DNA of 64,000 bases, from positions 17,341,893 through 17,405,892 of the forward strand of contig CAXIPT010000002.1 in assembly GCA_964030475.1 (NCBI GenBank), in the 5' to 3' direction. This DNA comes from Tethya wilhelma (taxonomy: Eukaryota > Porifera > Demospongiae > Tethyida > Tethyidae). The notes beneath the pieces are model-generated. The model worked only from the letters and a program-made list of their open reading frames with translations, was not told the DNA's origin and searched no databases. The position numbers were made by a program, and so were the translations under genes. Each line of letters starts with the position of its first letter. Within the stretch, counting starts at the first letter, position 1. Shown here piece by piece: positions 28,801 through 38,905 of the stretch.

Positions 28801-29993
28801 TAGTTACTGTTTACTGTACCCATTCAAAGTGCACAACCGTGCCGCTATGGCTCGAAGAATTACCAAAAGTGTCCACTTAAACTCGTACTCCTACTTGTGT
28901 GGTTTCTCAGTCAGTTGTGTGGCCTTCTTCTGAAAGGCTGGGTACTTTCCTCCGGCAAAGGGTGTTGCCCATCAGGGTCTCATTACATAATTTCATCATC
29001 ATAATTATTCCTAATAAAGTCAAAAGGTATGATCCACTTCAGAGCACTTGTGGTATGGGGATTATTTTGAGTCTTTAAAGTGTACACATTGTTTTTTTTG
29101 TACTATTGTTTACACCAGTTGTTTGTCGTTGTGGAAACCATTCATTGGGTACCACAAGACTGAGAAATCAATCTAATTATTTGGGGGGTTGGTTATTTCA
29201 GTGTGTACCTCTTGGTACAAATCACATTACTAATTTGAAGTTCACATTGCTTCTGGGTTTTTTGAAAATACATTTTTATTCCAGATGAGCAGTTATCGGC
29301 AGTGGACAGTCTAATAACAAACATGGATCTGATGCAAGCTGATATGTATGTAGTTCATGCGACTATGGATCAATGCATAATGAACAAAATCCATGCGGCC
29401 CCTGTCATTTAAGTTGTTGATTATATCTCTCTCAGTGATGAAGATGGTGAGAAGTGTGAAGCTCTAAAGCCCAAACAGACTTGCAACCCAATCATTCAGA
29501 GAACATTCCAAGTATGTGTATGTATGTATACGTGTACACACAAATCTCCATTATTGACAATTGGAATGACCATTTCAGTGTATCTCCCATCGTGCTCTCA
29601 ATCCTGATGACCCCCTCCCAGAGGTGGACCCCTCACTTAAACAGTGAGTATTAAATTACAGTGTCGTGATGTGTGAGGTGTTTTTTCCCCCTTTTTTTGT
29701 GTTTTTTTCCTTTTTTGTTGTTGTTATTATTTTTTTTTTCATTTTTAGAATGCTCCAGCCTAGTGCAGCAATTGTCACACAATGCAATGGTGATGTACAG
29801 CAAATAAAGGTATATTGTAGTATTAGTTTGGAGTATTTTGGTTGATGTTTCATGTGTACATTCATGGTGTATATTGTTTGCAGGACTTATTCTCGCTAGT
29901 GAAGGTGGAAAAGAAGAAGACTAATGATGGAGGAGCAGCTGAAGTCTGGAAGAAAACGTACAAAAATGCTGAGTTCAAACATTTATCATTTGT

Positions 29994-30036
<43 letters not shown>

Positions 30037-31083
30037 CTGATTTGGATCTGGATGCTGAGGCTCCACCAGCTAAGAAGGCTCGTGCTGGTGGTGATGATGA
30101 AGACACTGACTTCAGTATGGCATCACTAGCAAGGGGAGAGGTCACACAGGTATACTCATTCAAAATCTACTGATGTGAAGCATGCATAGGTACATTGAGA
30201 GAAATTTTCTTTCCAGGTAGGAACTCTTGATCCAGTCTCAGATTATCAAACACTCATCAGTCGTAAAGATGTTGATAATTTTGATGAAGGTGACTAGTGA
30301 ATTTGTATTGTGTATTGTGTGAGGTGTTGAATTTCTTCTTTAGCTTCAAAGCAGCTTCAACAAGTGGTGCTAAAACTAGTGAAGGAATCGTTTGGCGATA
30401 CTTATTATGGAAAGGCCATGGACTGTGTCAAAGCCCTGAGATCAGAGGCATTAAGGGTTTGTGTATTTCATTACATGTAGCTATTATATGTAGCCTCGTA
30501 GACCAAGCCTTTCCTGCCTTCACCTTTGGACATTCTTAAGCACAAGAAATACTCAAAGGAAAAGAAGTCTGCATGGTTCATGAGGCTACACATACACCTA
30601 CCTGAAGTTACTCAATTTTTGCTTCTGTTCATAGCATTCAGAGACCGAGATGTTCAATGTCTTCATACGTGAGCTCAAGAATGACTTAATAGGAACGAGA
30701 TATGCTGCCTTCTGGGACAATGTGGTATCGGCTGGAGTGACCCTGATCAGTAAGACTGAGAGTGGAGACAGCAACGTCTCTCCAGAAGAAGCCAAGGAGG
30801 TTAGTGGATAGCTATTATAAAGATTTACTCCCTCTTTAGTAGCTTATCGCTATCATAATGCTATATATTATTGTGTGGTGTACTATCGTATGTGAACAGT
30901 TTGTTGAGAGTGTTACAATAGCTGATGAACCTTCTCCTGCCCAGCAAGATGAAACTGACGATGCTGATGATTTGGTGAGTGTGATAGTGTTTCTATCCAA
31001 GTACTGTTACTACACTTGGCATTAGGGATATGTATAATGTCACTATTGATATTTGTGTCATTCTACAGCTTGCCATGATGTAA
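13900..31083 (+). CDS. XRCC5: Ku80 (XRCC5), DNA end-binding subunit of the Ku heterodimer
   Basis: About 23 exons. E1-E12 are 13900-13917, 14034-14150, 14214-14265, 14338-14472, 14553-14601, 14707-14832, 15058-15261, 15333-15450, 15551-15701, 15786-15958, 16238-16375 and 16458-16551; the rest run from 29285 to 31083. The N-terminal vWA domain starts at DYVMLCLDVGPSMD. The Ku core is clear: ERSYHLNDDDETEVD, GYRYGKSLIP, LQLFQLPYMEDIRQYLF. The C-terminal helical domain ends in DDADDLLAMM, matching the acidic DNA-PKcs-recruiting tail of vertebrate Ku80. It acts in non-homologous end joining with Ku70. A poly-Gly/acidic insert lies in E7 near 15090-15140. Intron 12 is 12.7 kb, yet the phase joins exactly (QPT|DEQLSAVDSLI). 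The E18 acceptor is formed by the end of a CA microsatellite. Confidence 0.95.
16003..16212. mobile_element. Short inverted-repeat element (MITE-like) in Ku80 intron 10
   Basis: About 210 bp. The left end reads ACCGTATAGTGGAAAATTTTC and the right end is its near reverse complement (GAAAATTTCCCGCTATACGGT). The interior is AT-rich with the word GAAATTT repeated on both strands. It ends about 25 bp before the acceptor of the next Ku80 exon. A TA dinucleotide flanks both ends and may be the target duplication. It has no coding capacity. Confidence 0.6.
16552..17840. other. 5' part of the giant Ku80 intron
   Basis: Non-coding sequence between Ku80 exon 12 and the stop codon of the nested receptor-like gene A. 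Its main content is a dispersed repeat (see 16745-17470). The rest is AT-rich and without supported exons. Confidence 0.55.
16745..17470. repeat. Dispersed repeat, reverse-oriented relative of the copy at 50600-51530
   Basis: The reverse complement of 16745-17125 matches 51000-51460, for example the segments near GATTAATCCCTACAAAAAGC and AGTTGGCTC and around AAACTTTCC. The adjoining part (17127-17470) has a long inverted repeat: a left arm near 17127-17243 and a truncated right arm near 17428-17465. It lies inside the Ku80 intron. No transposase frame was seen. Confidence 0.6.
17841..23242 (-). CDS. Receptor-like gene A: Pmp-like beta-helix ectodomain plus polytopic membrane domain, internally duplicated
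   Basis: Two exons: 23150-23242 (signal peptide, MSSTLFLLVLPALAALVEG) and 17841-23027, about 1,760 residues in one open frame. The ectodomain has GGAI and F-x-N-N repeats (FINNTGAKGGAI, FVENHATDVGGAI, FVNNTALNGGSAI) as in chlamydial polymorphic membrane proteins, and many N-glycosylation sites. A Cys-rich stalk (ECPLGFEL to CGGCKPG..SSECRECS) follows, then hydrophobic helices containing the motif WGINTCFFDGLDAYVKTWLQ. After the fifth or so helix, at YRGFGWMVYV, the frame jumps straight back to INCDFRNSQNS and repeats 643 residues before completing the membrane domain and a cytosolic tail. Without the extra copy it would match the length of gene B. It is nested antisense in the Ku80 intron. 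The ligand and function are unknown. The duplication could be real or an assembly error. Confidence 0.75.
18559..20487. repeat. 1,929-bp tandem duplication, copy 1
   Basis: Matches 20488-22416 at an offset of 1,929 bp with about three differences noted (e.g. GACGGAGG at 18775 versus GATGGAGG, and GCAATCATAG at 19340 versus GCAATCGTAG). The length is 643 codons, so the frame is kept. The junction near 20488 joins TCACAGTTAAT to TACATAGACC, with only a few bases of microhomology. Confidence 0.85.
20488..22416. repeat. 1,929-bp tandem duplication, copy 2
   Basis: The second copy of the unit at 18559-20487. It spans the end of the beta-helix, the Cys-rich stalk and the first membrane helices of receptor-like gene A. 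Confidence 0.85.
23243..25084. other. Intergenic region between nested receptor-like genes A and B
   Basis: The 5' flank of gene A at 23243-23890 is alignable with the 5' flank of gene B at 28524-29165, so the promoter was duplicated with the gene. Around 24900-25010 is a fragment related to the repeat at 51420-51530 (AAGTTTCTGTGAGTTT, CCTTTGAGCAAGTTTGA). No other exon was recognised. Confidence 0.6.
23365..23376 (-). promoter_or_regulatory. TATA-like box upstream of receptor-like gene A
   Basis: On the minus strand this reads CTATTTAAG, about 125 bp upstream of the start codon. An equivalent TATTTAAA lies at the matching place in front of gene B. The conserved position suggests a core promoter element, but there are no transcript data. 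Confidence 0.3.
25085..28523 (-). CDS. Receptor-like gene B: Pmp-like beta-helix ectodomain plus polytopic membrane domain
   Basis: Paralog of gene A without the internal duplication. Two exons: 28431-28523 (31 codons, signal peptide MSSTLLLLVLPTLAALVEG) and 25085-28285, about 1,100 residues. The order is: secretion signal; a beta-helix-like ectodomain with Pmp-type repeats (FINNTGLRGGAI, FVKNHATDVGGAI, FVNNSAENGGNAI) and many N-x-S/T sites; a Cys-rich stalk (CPLGFEL to CGGCKPG); roughly eight or nine membrane helices from YIALLIVF to VVYHTYHF, including WGINTCFFDGLDAYVKTWLQ; and a charged cytosolic tail. Introns, signal peptide and glycosylation sites mark it as a host gene, not bacterial contamination. 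It lies antisense inside Ku80 intron 12, next to exon 13. Its role as an adhesion or recognition receptor is inferred from architecture only. Confidence 0.8.
28524..29284. other. 5' flank of receptor-like gene B and end of the Ku80 giant intron
   Basis: Homologous to the 5' flank of gene A over about 640 bp. It runs up to the branch-point and acceptor of Ku80 exon 13 at 29285. No coding exon was seen. Confidence 0.55.
28650..28658 (-). promoter_or_regulatory. TATA-like box upstream of receptor-like gene B
   Basis: On the minus strand this reads CTATTTAAA, about 130 bp upstream of the start codon and at the same relative place as in gene A. Confidence 0.3.
29998..30034. repeat. CA microsatellite ending at a Ku80 splice acceptor
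   Basis: An AC repeat of about 17 units whose last unit runs into AG, giving the acceptor of exon 18. Phase confirms the junction: KKT|SDLDLDAEAPP. Confidence 0.85.
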
Positions 31084-31577
31084 AGTTGGAACGATATTAG
31101 TTTTCTGCTGGAACATTTTTTTTCTTACAAGCAATTTGCTTCCTACCTCTAATCTAAAACTGTGCATGCTTCACTTTCTGCAAAATTCTTGAGTTAATAA
31201 TGATGACATGATGGCATAGTGTCATAGCTGAATATGGTAGACTGCACATTTCAATCTCCACTCCCACCATCAGAATTGCCACCACATAACTGGGTATTAT
31301 GGTCATGGTGCTGGTGTTGTGGAGAAGAAAACCCTCAAACAGACCTAACTCAATTTCTTACCCACCATAACCTCTACACACCAGCTGCACTATTTTGTGT
31401 AGCTTCCTTTGCCCACAATGAGCATTCTCTTTGACTGTAACAATTTTTTAGATTAGATACACAAGGGGAAAAATTAATGATTTTAAATACAATGACAATT
31501 TTTGATTGAAAAAGTCGCTCAAGTGATTCTGATGTACAATTACTCAACAATATTAATTTTCACATGTTCAACATGAC
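31084..31577. other. Convergent intergenic region after Ku80
   Basis: Holds the 3' ends of Ku80 (plus strand) and of the CaaX-box gene (minus strand). An unsupported plus-strand open frame at 31234-31434 has no recognisable domain. Confidence 0.5.
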
Positions 31578-32270
31578 CTAGAGAATCACACACTGTGCCT
31601 TGGCCACCTGGGTGTCGAGCATCTTGTACGGACTATTAGGCTCAATATTGGACTTGACAAAATCGGCAATCTCTCGTGTGACTTCAACATGACCATTTCC
31701 CGACGTTGCTATCTTGTCCCAAGCTGTCGGTGATGCCTCGGTGGTGAAGTAGGTCACGGCAACGAGTTTGTTGATTTCCGGCTGCGTATTGTGTTGAATG
31801 AAGCTGTAGAACTCGTCGGCAAACTTGTGTCCGTAAGAAGTGATCGCAAAGACGTGCAAGTGATGCTTGTGGGTATGAGTAGAGACTGTTTCTGCAAGCT
31901 GTCTTCCCGTGAGCACTGCTGTCTCCTTTCCCTCTTCCTTGAGGAGTACGCCATCGGCCGTGGCGTGGGCATTGATCACGACGACCTTGTGAGCAGACTC
32001 CTTGTAGGCTTCCAGCGCAGCCGCGATTTGTTCATTCAACCTTTCCAGTTTCTGGTTGGCTTCAATTAAGCAGAAATTGAAAGGGTTTGCCTCTCGTTTG
32101 AGGACACCCTCAGGGAGATTTGAGTCGGCCTGAAAGTGTTTGTAGTGTGAGGAGCGCATGCTGAAGTCCTTTGAGTGGACTGGTGCAGCAATGTAGATGA
32201 TGACTGGCCTGAGCTGGGGCAGCTCATTACGTTCTATCTGGAGGAAATCCACTTTCTTTTTGAAGGCCAT
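31578..32270 (-). CDS. Unrecognised 230-aa protein with a C-terminal CaaX box
   Basis: A single uninterrupted frame from MAFKKKVDF to CVIL and a stop, so the coding part has no intron, unlike its neighbours. I do not recognise the family. The last four residues, CVIL, form a CaaX box; Leu at the end favours geranylgeranylation, so membrane tethering is likely. Residues 94-110 (HKVVVINAHATADGVLL) form a hydrophobic strand with His102, followed by D-G and hydrophobic residues; residues 138-155 (LHVFAITSYGHKFADEFY) form a second such strand. This layout loosely recalls caspase/CHAT-type folds, with Ser145 about where the catalytic Cys would be, so any such relative would lack the nucleophile. 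Codon use and length argue for a real gene. The function is unknown. Confidence 0.7.
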   Translation of the reverse strand: MAFKKKVDFLQIERNELPQLRPVIIYIAAPVHSKDFSMRSSHYKHFQADSNLPEGVLKREANPFNFCLIEANQKLERLNEQIAAALEAYKESAHKVVVINAHATADGVLLKEEGKETAVLTGRQLAETVSTHTHKHHLHVFAITSYGHKFADEFYSFIQHNTQPEINKLVAVTYFTTEASPTAWDKIATSGNGHVEVTREIADFVKSNIEPNSPYKMLDTQVAKAQCVIL

Positions 32271-32840
32271 GGTCTAGTTTCTGTACAAATTTTATGATTG
32301 TAAATGAAGAGTTTTAACATAGATACCTATGAAACCTTAGATCTATATCCTATATAGCAGTCATTGAAACTTAAATACGACATAGTATATAATACATAAT
32401 CTCAACTTACCTCAGTGTCTTGTTGATTTACAAGACAATCAAAGGTCAAAGTTTACGAATAGTTAATAAATTCGCGCGTCACGTGAAAACATCCAAATTA
32501 ATTGCTCAATTTAATTTCAATATTTCTGCCTATTCATTCAAAATGACTGGGATTTGGTTGGTTTTGTGATACACAAGTAAAACAGGTAACAACTGCAAGC
32601 ACAAAAACACAACGTGAGCAACAAACACAATTAACGCAAACAAACACACAAGTCCAAATAGTACTAAGATTCGCAATAATAACACTATATACAACTGCAA
32701 GATGTAATTCTTGTATTATTAACAACAATGATGCCACATTCATAGTTAAACTTTTCTACACAGAAGCATTGCATTTTAAAATGATCAAAGAAGAAAAAAA
32801 AAAGGAGTGCATTGTTTCTTTGTGTAATAAATAAAAGGCT
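32271..32840. other. Gene-free stretch between the CaaX-box gene and the ZMYND8 3' end
   Basis: Contains the presumptive promoter of the CaaX-box gene (just upstream of 32270) and the 3' end of ZMYND8. It is AT-rich, with no supported exon. Confidence 0.5.
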
Positions 32841-35800
32841 CTAGAAACTTGCTTTAAAGAATCCTTGATTCTGTGTGGTAGGTGTACTAGCTTGCATCGT
32901 GGGAAGAAGTGGAAGACCGTGAGGGTAGCTATCGTTGCCTATGATGACCGGCTGCTGATGGTATGGCCAGCCACCACCATAGCTGTGAACGGAGGAGGGG
33001 TTCTCCGAAGGAGGAGTGGCCGGACTCATGGGCGTCTGAGGTTGGAGGAGACCACTGGAGTTTGATGAATGGGAGTGGTCACCACTACCTCCGCCCCCAC
33101 CCCCACTGCTCATGCTCCGAGACACGAGTGCCGGGGGAGGGTGAGAGGTCGATGCCAAGGTGGGGTTCTCGGCCATCGCCAACGGAGAGCTGGAAGGGAT
33201 GGAGTGTCCCATCATGTTGATGATGGGGCTCTTGTTCCTCTGTTGGTGTTGCTGCTGGTTGAGGAGCATGGTGCGGATGTGAGTGGGGGGAGAGGCCGTG
33301 TTGGCACTTGTGATCATGAGGTTCTCGTTGGGAATCTGTTCGATGTGCGACGCCGACTGCTCCAATGAAGACACGGAGCCGGCGTGTTCCATGACCCTCT
33401 GGCGATGATGTTGTACCTGCAGCTGACTGGCCCCGTCGAGATGAACATAGGGTGAGCTGTGACCAGGGTGGTCGGCTCGGGTCATGACTGCAGAGAGAGG
33501 GTGAGGTTGAGGAGTGGACGTTGGCTCTCCAGCTTGAGGCATCACACCAGGCAAACCACCCTGTAGGGTTAAAAATAGAAACCTAATAATGATTTGTCAC
33601 ATCACATCACATCAAACAGTTTGTTTTCCTGTTTTGCTAGCCTAGCACCTATCCAACCACAGGAAATGACTAATAATTAATTTGGTCGGCATCAGAGGGA
33701 GCCTGGAATTTAGGCTACTGCTATTTACATTCAAACAAAACTTACCGGAATTGAAGCTCCACTGCTCGTGATCAATTGAGTTGGTATTCCTCCTCCTCCC
33801 ATCACTGGCATCTGTCCTGGTGCCACATGTCCCTGCATAGCCTGGGCCTGGGCCTGAGCCTGGGCTTGGGCTTGTGCTTGTGCCTGAGCAGCAGCCACAG
33901 CAGCCATGGAGTTGTAGACATTGACAACGTATCCATGTTGAGCTGCAGCCATGTCCTGGCCCACACCGGTAGGCTTGGGGGTAGGGGTAATGGCGGGGTT
34001 AGTCCCACTCCCACTCCCACTCCCACTTCCACTTCCACTGCTACTGCTGCTGATGTTGGAAGGAGGCATCTGTGCTGGTGGCTCTTTGGAGACCGGGGTC
34101 CCAGCAGGTAGCTCCATTGGAGCTGGTGTTCTGGGAGTCGGCTGCTGTTGAACTTGAGTACAGTTCTTCATGTGCTCCGGCCAGTGAGACTGCTGACAGG
34201 TTTCATTGCAGTAGTTGGCATTCCAACAGCAGTTGTACTGGGCTTCATTCCAACAGTAGCTACACTGTAGGTCAAAACGAACGAGGGAAAGAATTGTGAA
34301 TTTAGAGATGCAACTTTACCCAATAAAATTGTGCGGAAGTGTCTGGAGAAAAGAGACCACTTACCCATTTCTTCTTCTTTGTCTCTGCGACAGCAATCTC
34401 CTTCTCTTTCTCCACCTGTCTCTTCACCTCGTTCACAACTTGTCTTCGTTCCAAATCAGCAGCAGCTCGAACCTGTTTGTGTGTGGTGTGTGTTTAGCGT
34501 GAATTAATAATATTATAATAATATACTGTACAATGCAGTTGTACACCCATTGCACAGTGCACACGTACCACTTCAAGGGACTGTTTCATCTCGTCTCGAA
34601 GCTCCTTGCGAAGCTGATCTAGAGCCACTTTGGAATCCGGGACAGGCCAGCACGTGTGAAGCTGTTCCTTCAAGTGCTTAGCACTCAGTTTACTCTTGGC
34701 ATCGAATGTTGACAGCATTTCTATCAACACTGTCTTCACAGAAGTCATTAACTGTACACACATACACAAACAAACAAAGGAAATGGTCAATTTACAAGTG
34801 TAAACAAACTAACAAGGATTCTCAAATTGGTTGCCGTGAAAACATTAAAGGAACTGTGTCACTATATAAGTGTTGTTTTGTTATCAAAAATAAAATGCGT
34901 GATGTTTTGTGACATAGTTGACAAACACGCAATAAATATACATACATGGAGCTTGTATCTGGACATGGTACCCAGATCACACTCGTGCTTACATAGTGAC
35001 ACAGTTCCTTTAAACACACTTCTATCGCTAACCTTCTCCATGAAGTACTGGTAGCCCATATCATCGGTACTGCCCGCCATGTGATTCACACGAGCACGAA
35101 AAGATTTATCCACCTTTCGAATCGTATCGGCAAGTAGTCCAGATCCTTCGAAATCGGTCCCACCCTCTTCGGCCATTCCCGGTGCAGCTGCCTCTCCCCT
35201 CACGCCTCCCACACTCCCAGTCCCCTCTTGAGCTTTAGAGAGAGCCTGAGAGAAGTGCGAAGATACTTGTGCTGCGACGGTGCTGTTGGCAATGGCAGAG
35301 GCAATGGAAGCAGGAATGGAGGGAGCGTTTGACGATGATGAAGAACTAGCGTGGATGGCGTGGTGTTGGGCGTTAGAGGCGGCCGATCGGGCTCCCTTGT
35401 TTGGAGAGCGATTGTGAGATGATCCTTTCGATTTGCCTTTCTTCTTGGTACCACTGGGTGTGGTTCCACGACCAGTTCGAGGAGTTGAGTGACTCGGAAC
35501 GCCAAGAGTGAAGCTGCTACTGTGTGGAGTTGTCATATTGGCTGACACAGACGAGGCAACGGACGGAGTGCTTGCTGACTTGGCTTGGTGTGGGTGGTCG
35601 GTGTTGGAGCTAGCAGCGAAGCTAACACTGGTGGTGCTATTGCCGGTGACGATATCTTGATTGTCAGCATTAGAGACTAGCGTTGACTCACTGACATGAT
35701 TCTGTGCAGCACTTTCGCTACTTTTACCATTGGTTGCTTGAGTGCGTGGGGACTTCTTTGGAGGCAAATCTGCAATGAGCTTTTTTCGTTTTCTGGATCT

Positions 35801-38800
35801 TTTGGCATCGGGATCCACAAGAGCTATGGCCGTCTTGTTGCGATCGTGATAGATGCTACTGAAAGGACTCTCACTGAGATTAGTAGGGGCAGCCTCTTCA
35901 GAATCTTCACCTACTGGTTCCGTTTCCATGCCTTCAGGGGCAGGAGCACCCCCACTGCTGATGGGAGTGCCACTTGCAGTCACAGGAGTGATAACACCTT
36001 GCACTCCCATTTCAGCAACACGCTTCCGTTCTGTGAGACTAGACACAAGTGCAGAGAGGGTATCGCCAGCTTTACGTCCCTTCACGCCACGCTTGTACTT
36101 GGCGAGATTCGAAGAAGTTGGTGAAGAGGAGAGATTCACCGCCTGAGGGCCAACATCATTAAGCTCCAGAGATCCGACCATCTGAGAGTTCCTCTTGATC
36201 GGGTTGAGCATCGAGGGACCGGAACTGACAAGCTTCCCTTTGTTCAGTGAGTGTCTTTCGCCGTGCGACTGTCCCCCAGAGCCTGACCCATCAAGATCAA
36301 TTTGGAGACCCCCCGGACTACCTGGACTCGATGGTGCAGATCCGTCGGCCATGTTGTTGCCAATGTGCAGTGACTCGCCACCGTAGGATGGGTTCACTTC
36401 AACAACAGCCGAAGCTGTGGTCGAGACGTGGTTGGATAGCGGATAGTGTGAGTTGTTTGTTTCACCATCCTTGTCGTTGTGCACGCCAAAGTGATTCTGT
36501 TGGGGAGCGTCCACACTCCTGTGCAGGCCACCTTTGGAGTCTTTCTGTTTCATGAAGAGCGAGCTCTTGTGGGGAGCCTTATCGGAAGACTTTCCACCGC
36601 CGATGTGCTCCTGCATCATGTTGACGTTCTCACCGTACTTCTTGAGCTCCAGCATGGCGATGTTCCAGTGCTGAGTCTTGGTGCTTGGCTTGGGAGGGAG
36701 ACCAACCAACTCCTGGATGCCAGACTTTGGCACCAATGATCTGCACAACATTATAATATGGTTGGTGGTGTTGTGAATGATACACACAGTTGTATATGTA
36801 CATGAATTGTCACATACAAGATATGATGTGGTCGAGACGTGGTTGGATAGCGGATAGTGTGAGTTGTTTGTTTCACCATCCTTGTCGTTGTGCACGCCAA
36901 AGTGATTCTGTTGGGGAGCGTCCACACTCCTGTGCAGGCCACCTTTGGAGTCTTTCTGTTTCATGAAGAGCGAGCTCTTGTGGGGAGCCTTATCGGAAGA
37001 CTTTCCACCGCCGATGTGCTCCTGCATCATGTTGACATTCTCACCGTACTTCTTGAGCTCCAGCATGGCAATGTTCCAGTGCTGAGTCTTGGTGCTTGGC
37101 TTGGGAGGGAGACCAACCAACTCCTGGATGCCAGACTTTGGTACCAATGATCTGCACAACATTATAATACGGTTGGTGGTGTTGTGAATGATACACACAG
37201 TTGTATATGTACATGAATTGTCACATACAAGATGCACACACACACACACACACACACCCACACACACACACACACACACACCTGTCATGTTGTCCAAAGA
37301 ATCTGACATCACACTTGTCTGAAGTCTCGCTGATAAGCTATTGAATTAACACAGTGGGCAATAATTGGAGTAAATGAATCCACTTATTCTTTACACCAAG
37401 ATGCAACTAAATCACATAATGTCACCAATTAACAGCTATCAGTGATGTTTTCTCCTACCTTAGCTGGCCACAGAGGATAGCCTCTCACTTTGGCTAGTAC
37501 AACAGGATGGGGTGGATTCTGTGATAGAAATTACAGACAGAAAATTTACCAGTGATTCACTGAAAGAGTGTAATGGGTGGCACTAAGCTCACTTACACAG
37601 GGGATACAGAACCAGTCCTTGGGCTGCTTGACGGTCAGACTGTAGCATCCAGGACAGAGTTCAATCTCGCGCATCTGTGAGTGAAAACAAGACACCATTG
37701 TTAGTGTACACGAGTGGGCAGGAACTGAAAACATTACGAATGTATACTTACATCTTCTTTACAAACTTTCACAATGCCCTTAGCAATCTTTGTCAGGGCA
37801 TGCTTGGCTACAAAGAAAGTTAGAGATAAGAAATCATCTTTGATCAGTAACTCTACGGTCAGTGAACACTATACCTCCATTGTAGATGATACAATTGTGC
37901 AGTATCCATTCCGTGTCGTGAGTAAACTCCTTTGTTGATTGGTACTTATTAGCTGCCACTTTCTACATACAAGAGAGAAATACCCAGTATAGGATTCATA
38001 TTTCAAAGGACACACTGTGAGCTGTGCAACACTATACACACACCTCTTTGATGGTTCCAAGGTCCATGGGAAAGAAGATGTACTCTCTGTAGTGGGTCAT
38101 GATATCTGGGGGAACTGGGGCTTGAAATATCTCAGTCTGTTGTTTGTTTTCGTAGAATGTAAAGAAAAACAAAAATATAATGATAATAAATAACCGCACA
38201 CACACATACACATATACTTGTATTCACGAATCTTATCAACACCACGTGCCATACACAAGCGCGTGTGTGAACAGTGCAGCTACAAGGAATGTACACACTG
38301 TCTACACCAGCACACAAACACCACCTTACGATGGCACCATTCATAGCCCACTATATGCATGCACGTGTGTGCATGTTTTTGACACCACTTACTCCTTGAA
38401 ACATCATTCTATTGACAGCTAGCAACAGCAGGTCTTTGAGGTTGCGAGGACGAGAGCGTTTAGTCTTGCGAGCAATATTCTGTAGAGTAACCAAGACGAC
38501 AAATTACAGCATAAAACATACACGAACACATGTGTAGAAATGCCTAAGCTATAGACTCTCAACTATAACACCCAAACAGTCTATGGATCTAGCTCACAGA
38601 CTAACATTCCAGCTACTTCACAATCTTGTCTCAGACTGACCTTACAGACAGGGCAGTACCATTCTTCATCTCCCTCTGGAGCTTTGGGGAGACCTGAACA
38701 CTGGATGTGGAACACACGTGGACACTTATCACAGCACAACACATCACCACCATCGTGACACACCCAGCAGTAGGAGTCATTCTTGGAGGCATCCTGTGAT

Positions 38801-38860
38801 GATAGAATCTGTGAACTGATTCATTCCGAATCTAGAAAGCTTCACACAGATGCTCACGCG

Positions 38861-38905
<45 letters not shown>

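Noticed and set aside
13900..31083. Two separate Ku80 fragments instead of one gene
   Set aside because: The reading phase and family sequence continue exactly from 16551 to 29285, and each half lacks what the other supplies.
33776..34111. Plus-strand Leu/Ser-rich open frame opposite ZMYND8
   Set aside because: Antisense of the low-complexity Gln-Ala and Ser-Gly tracts, with no independent support.
37240..37312. Coding N-terminus made of Val-Cys repeats before the long ZMYND8 exon
   Set aside because: It is translated GT microsatellite; the upstream exon ends at a donor here.
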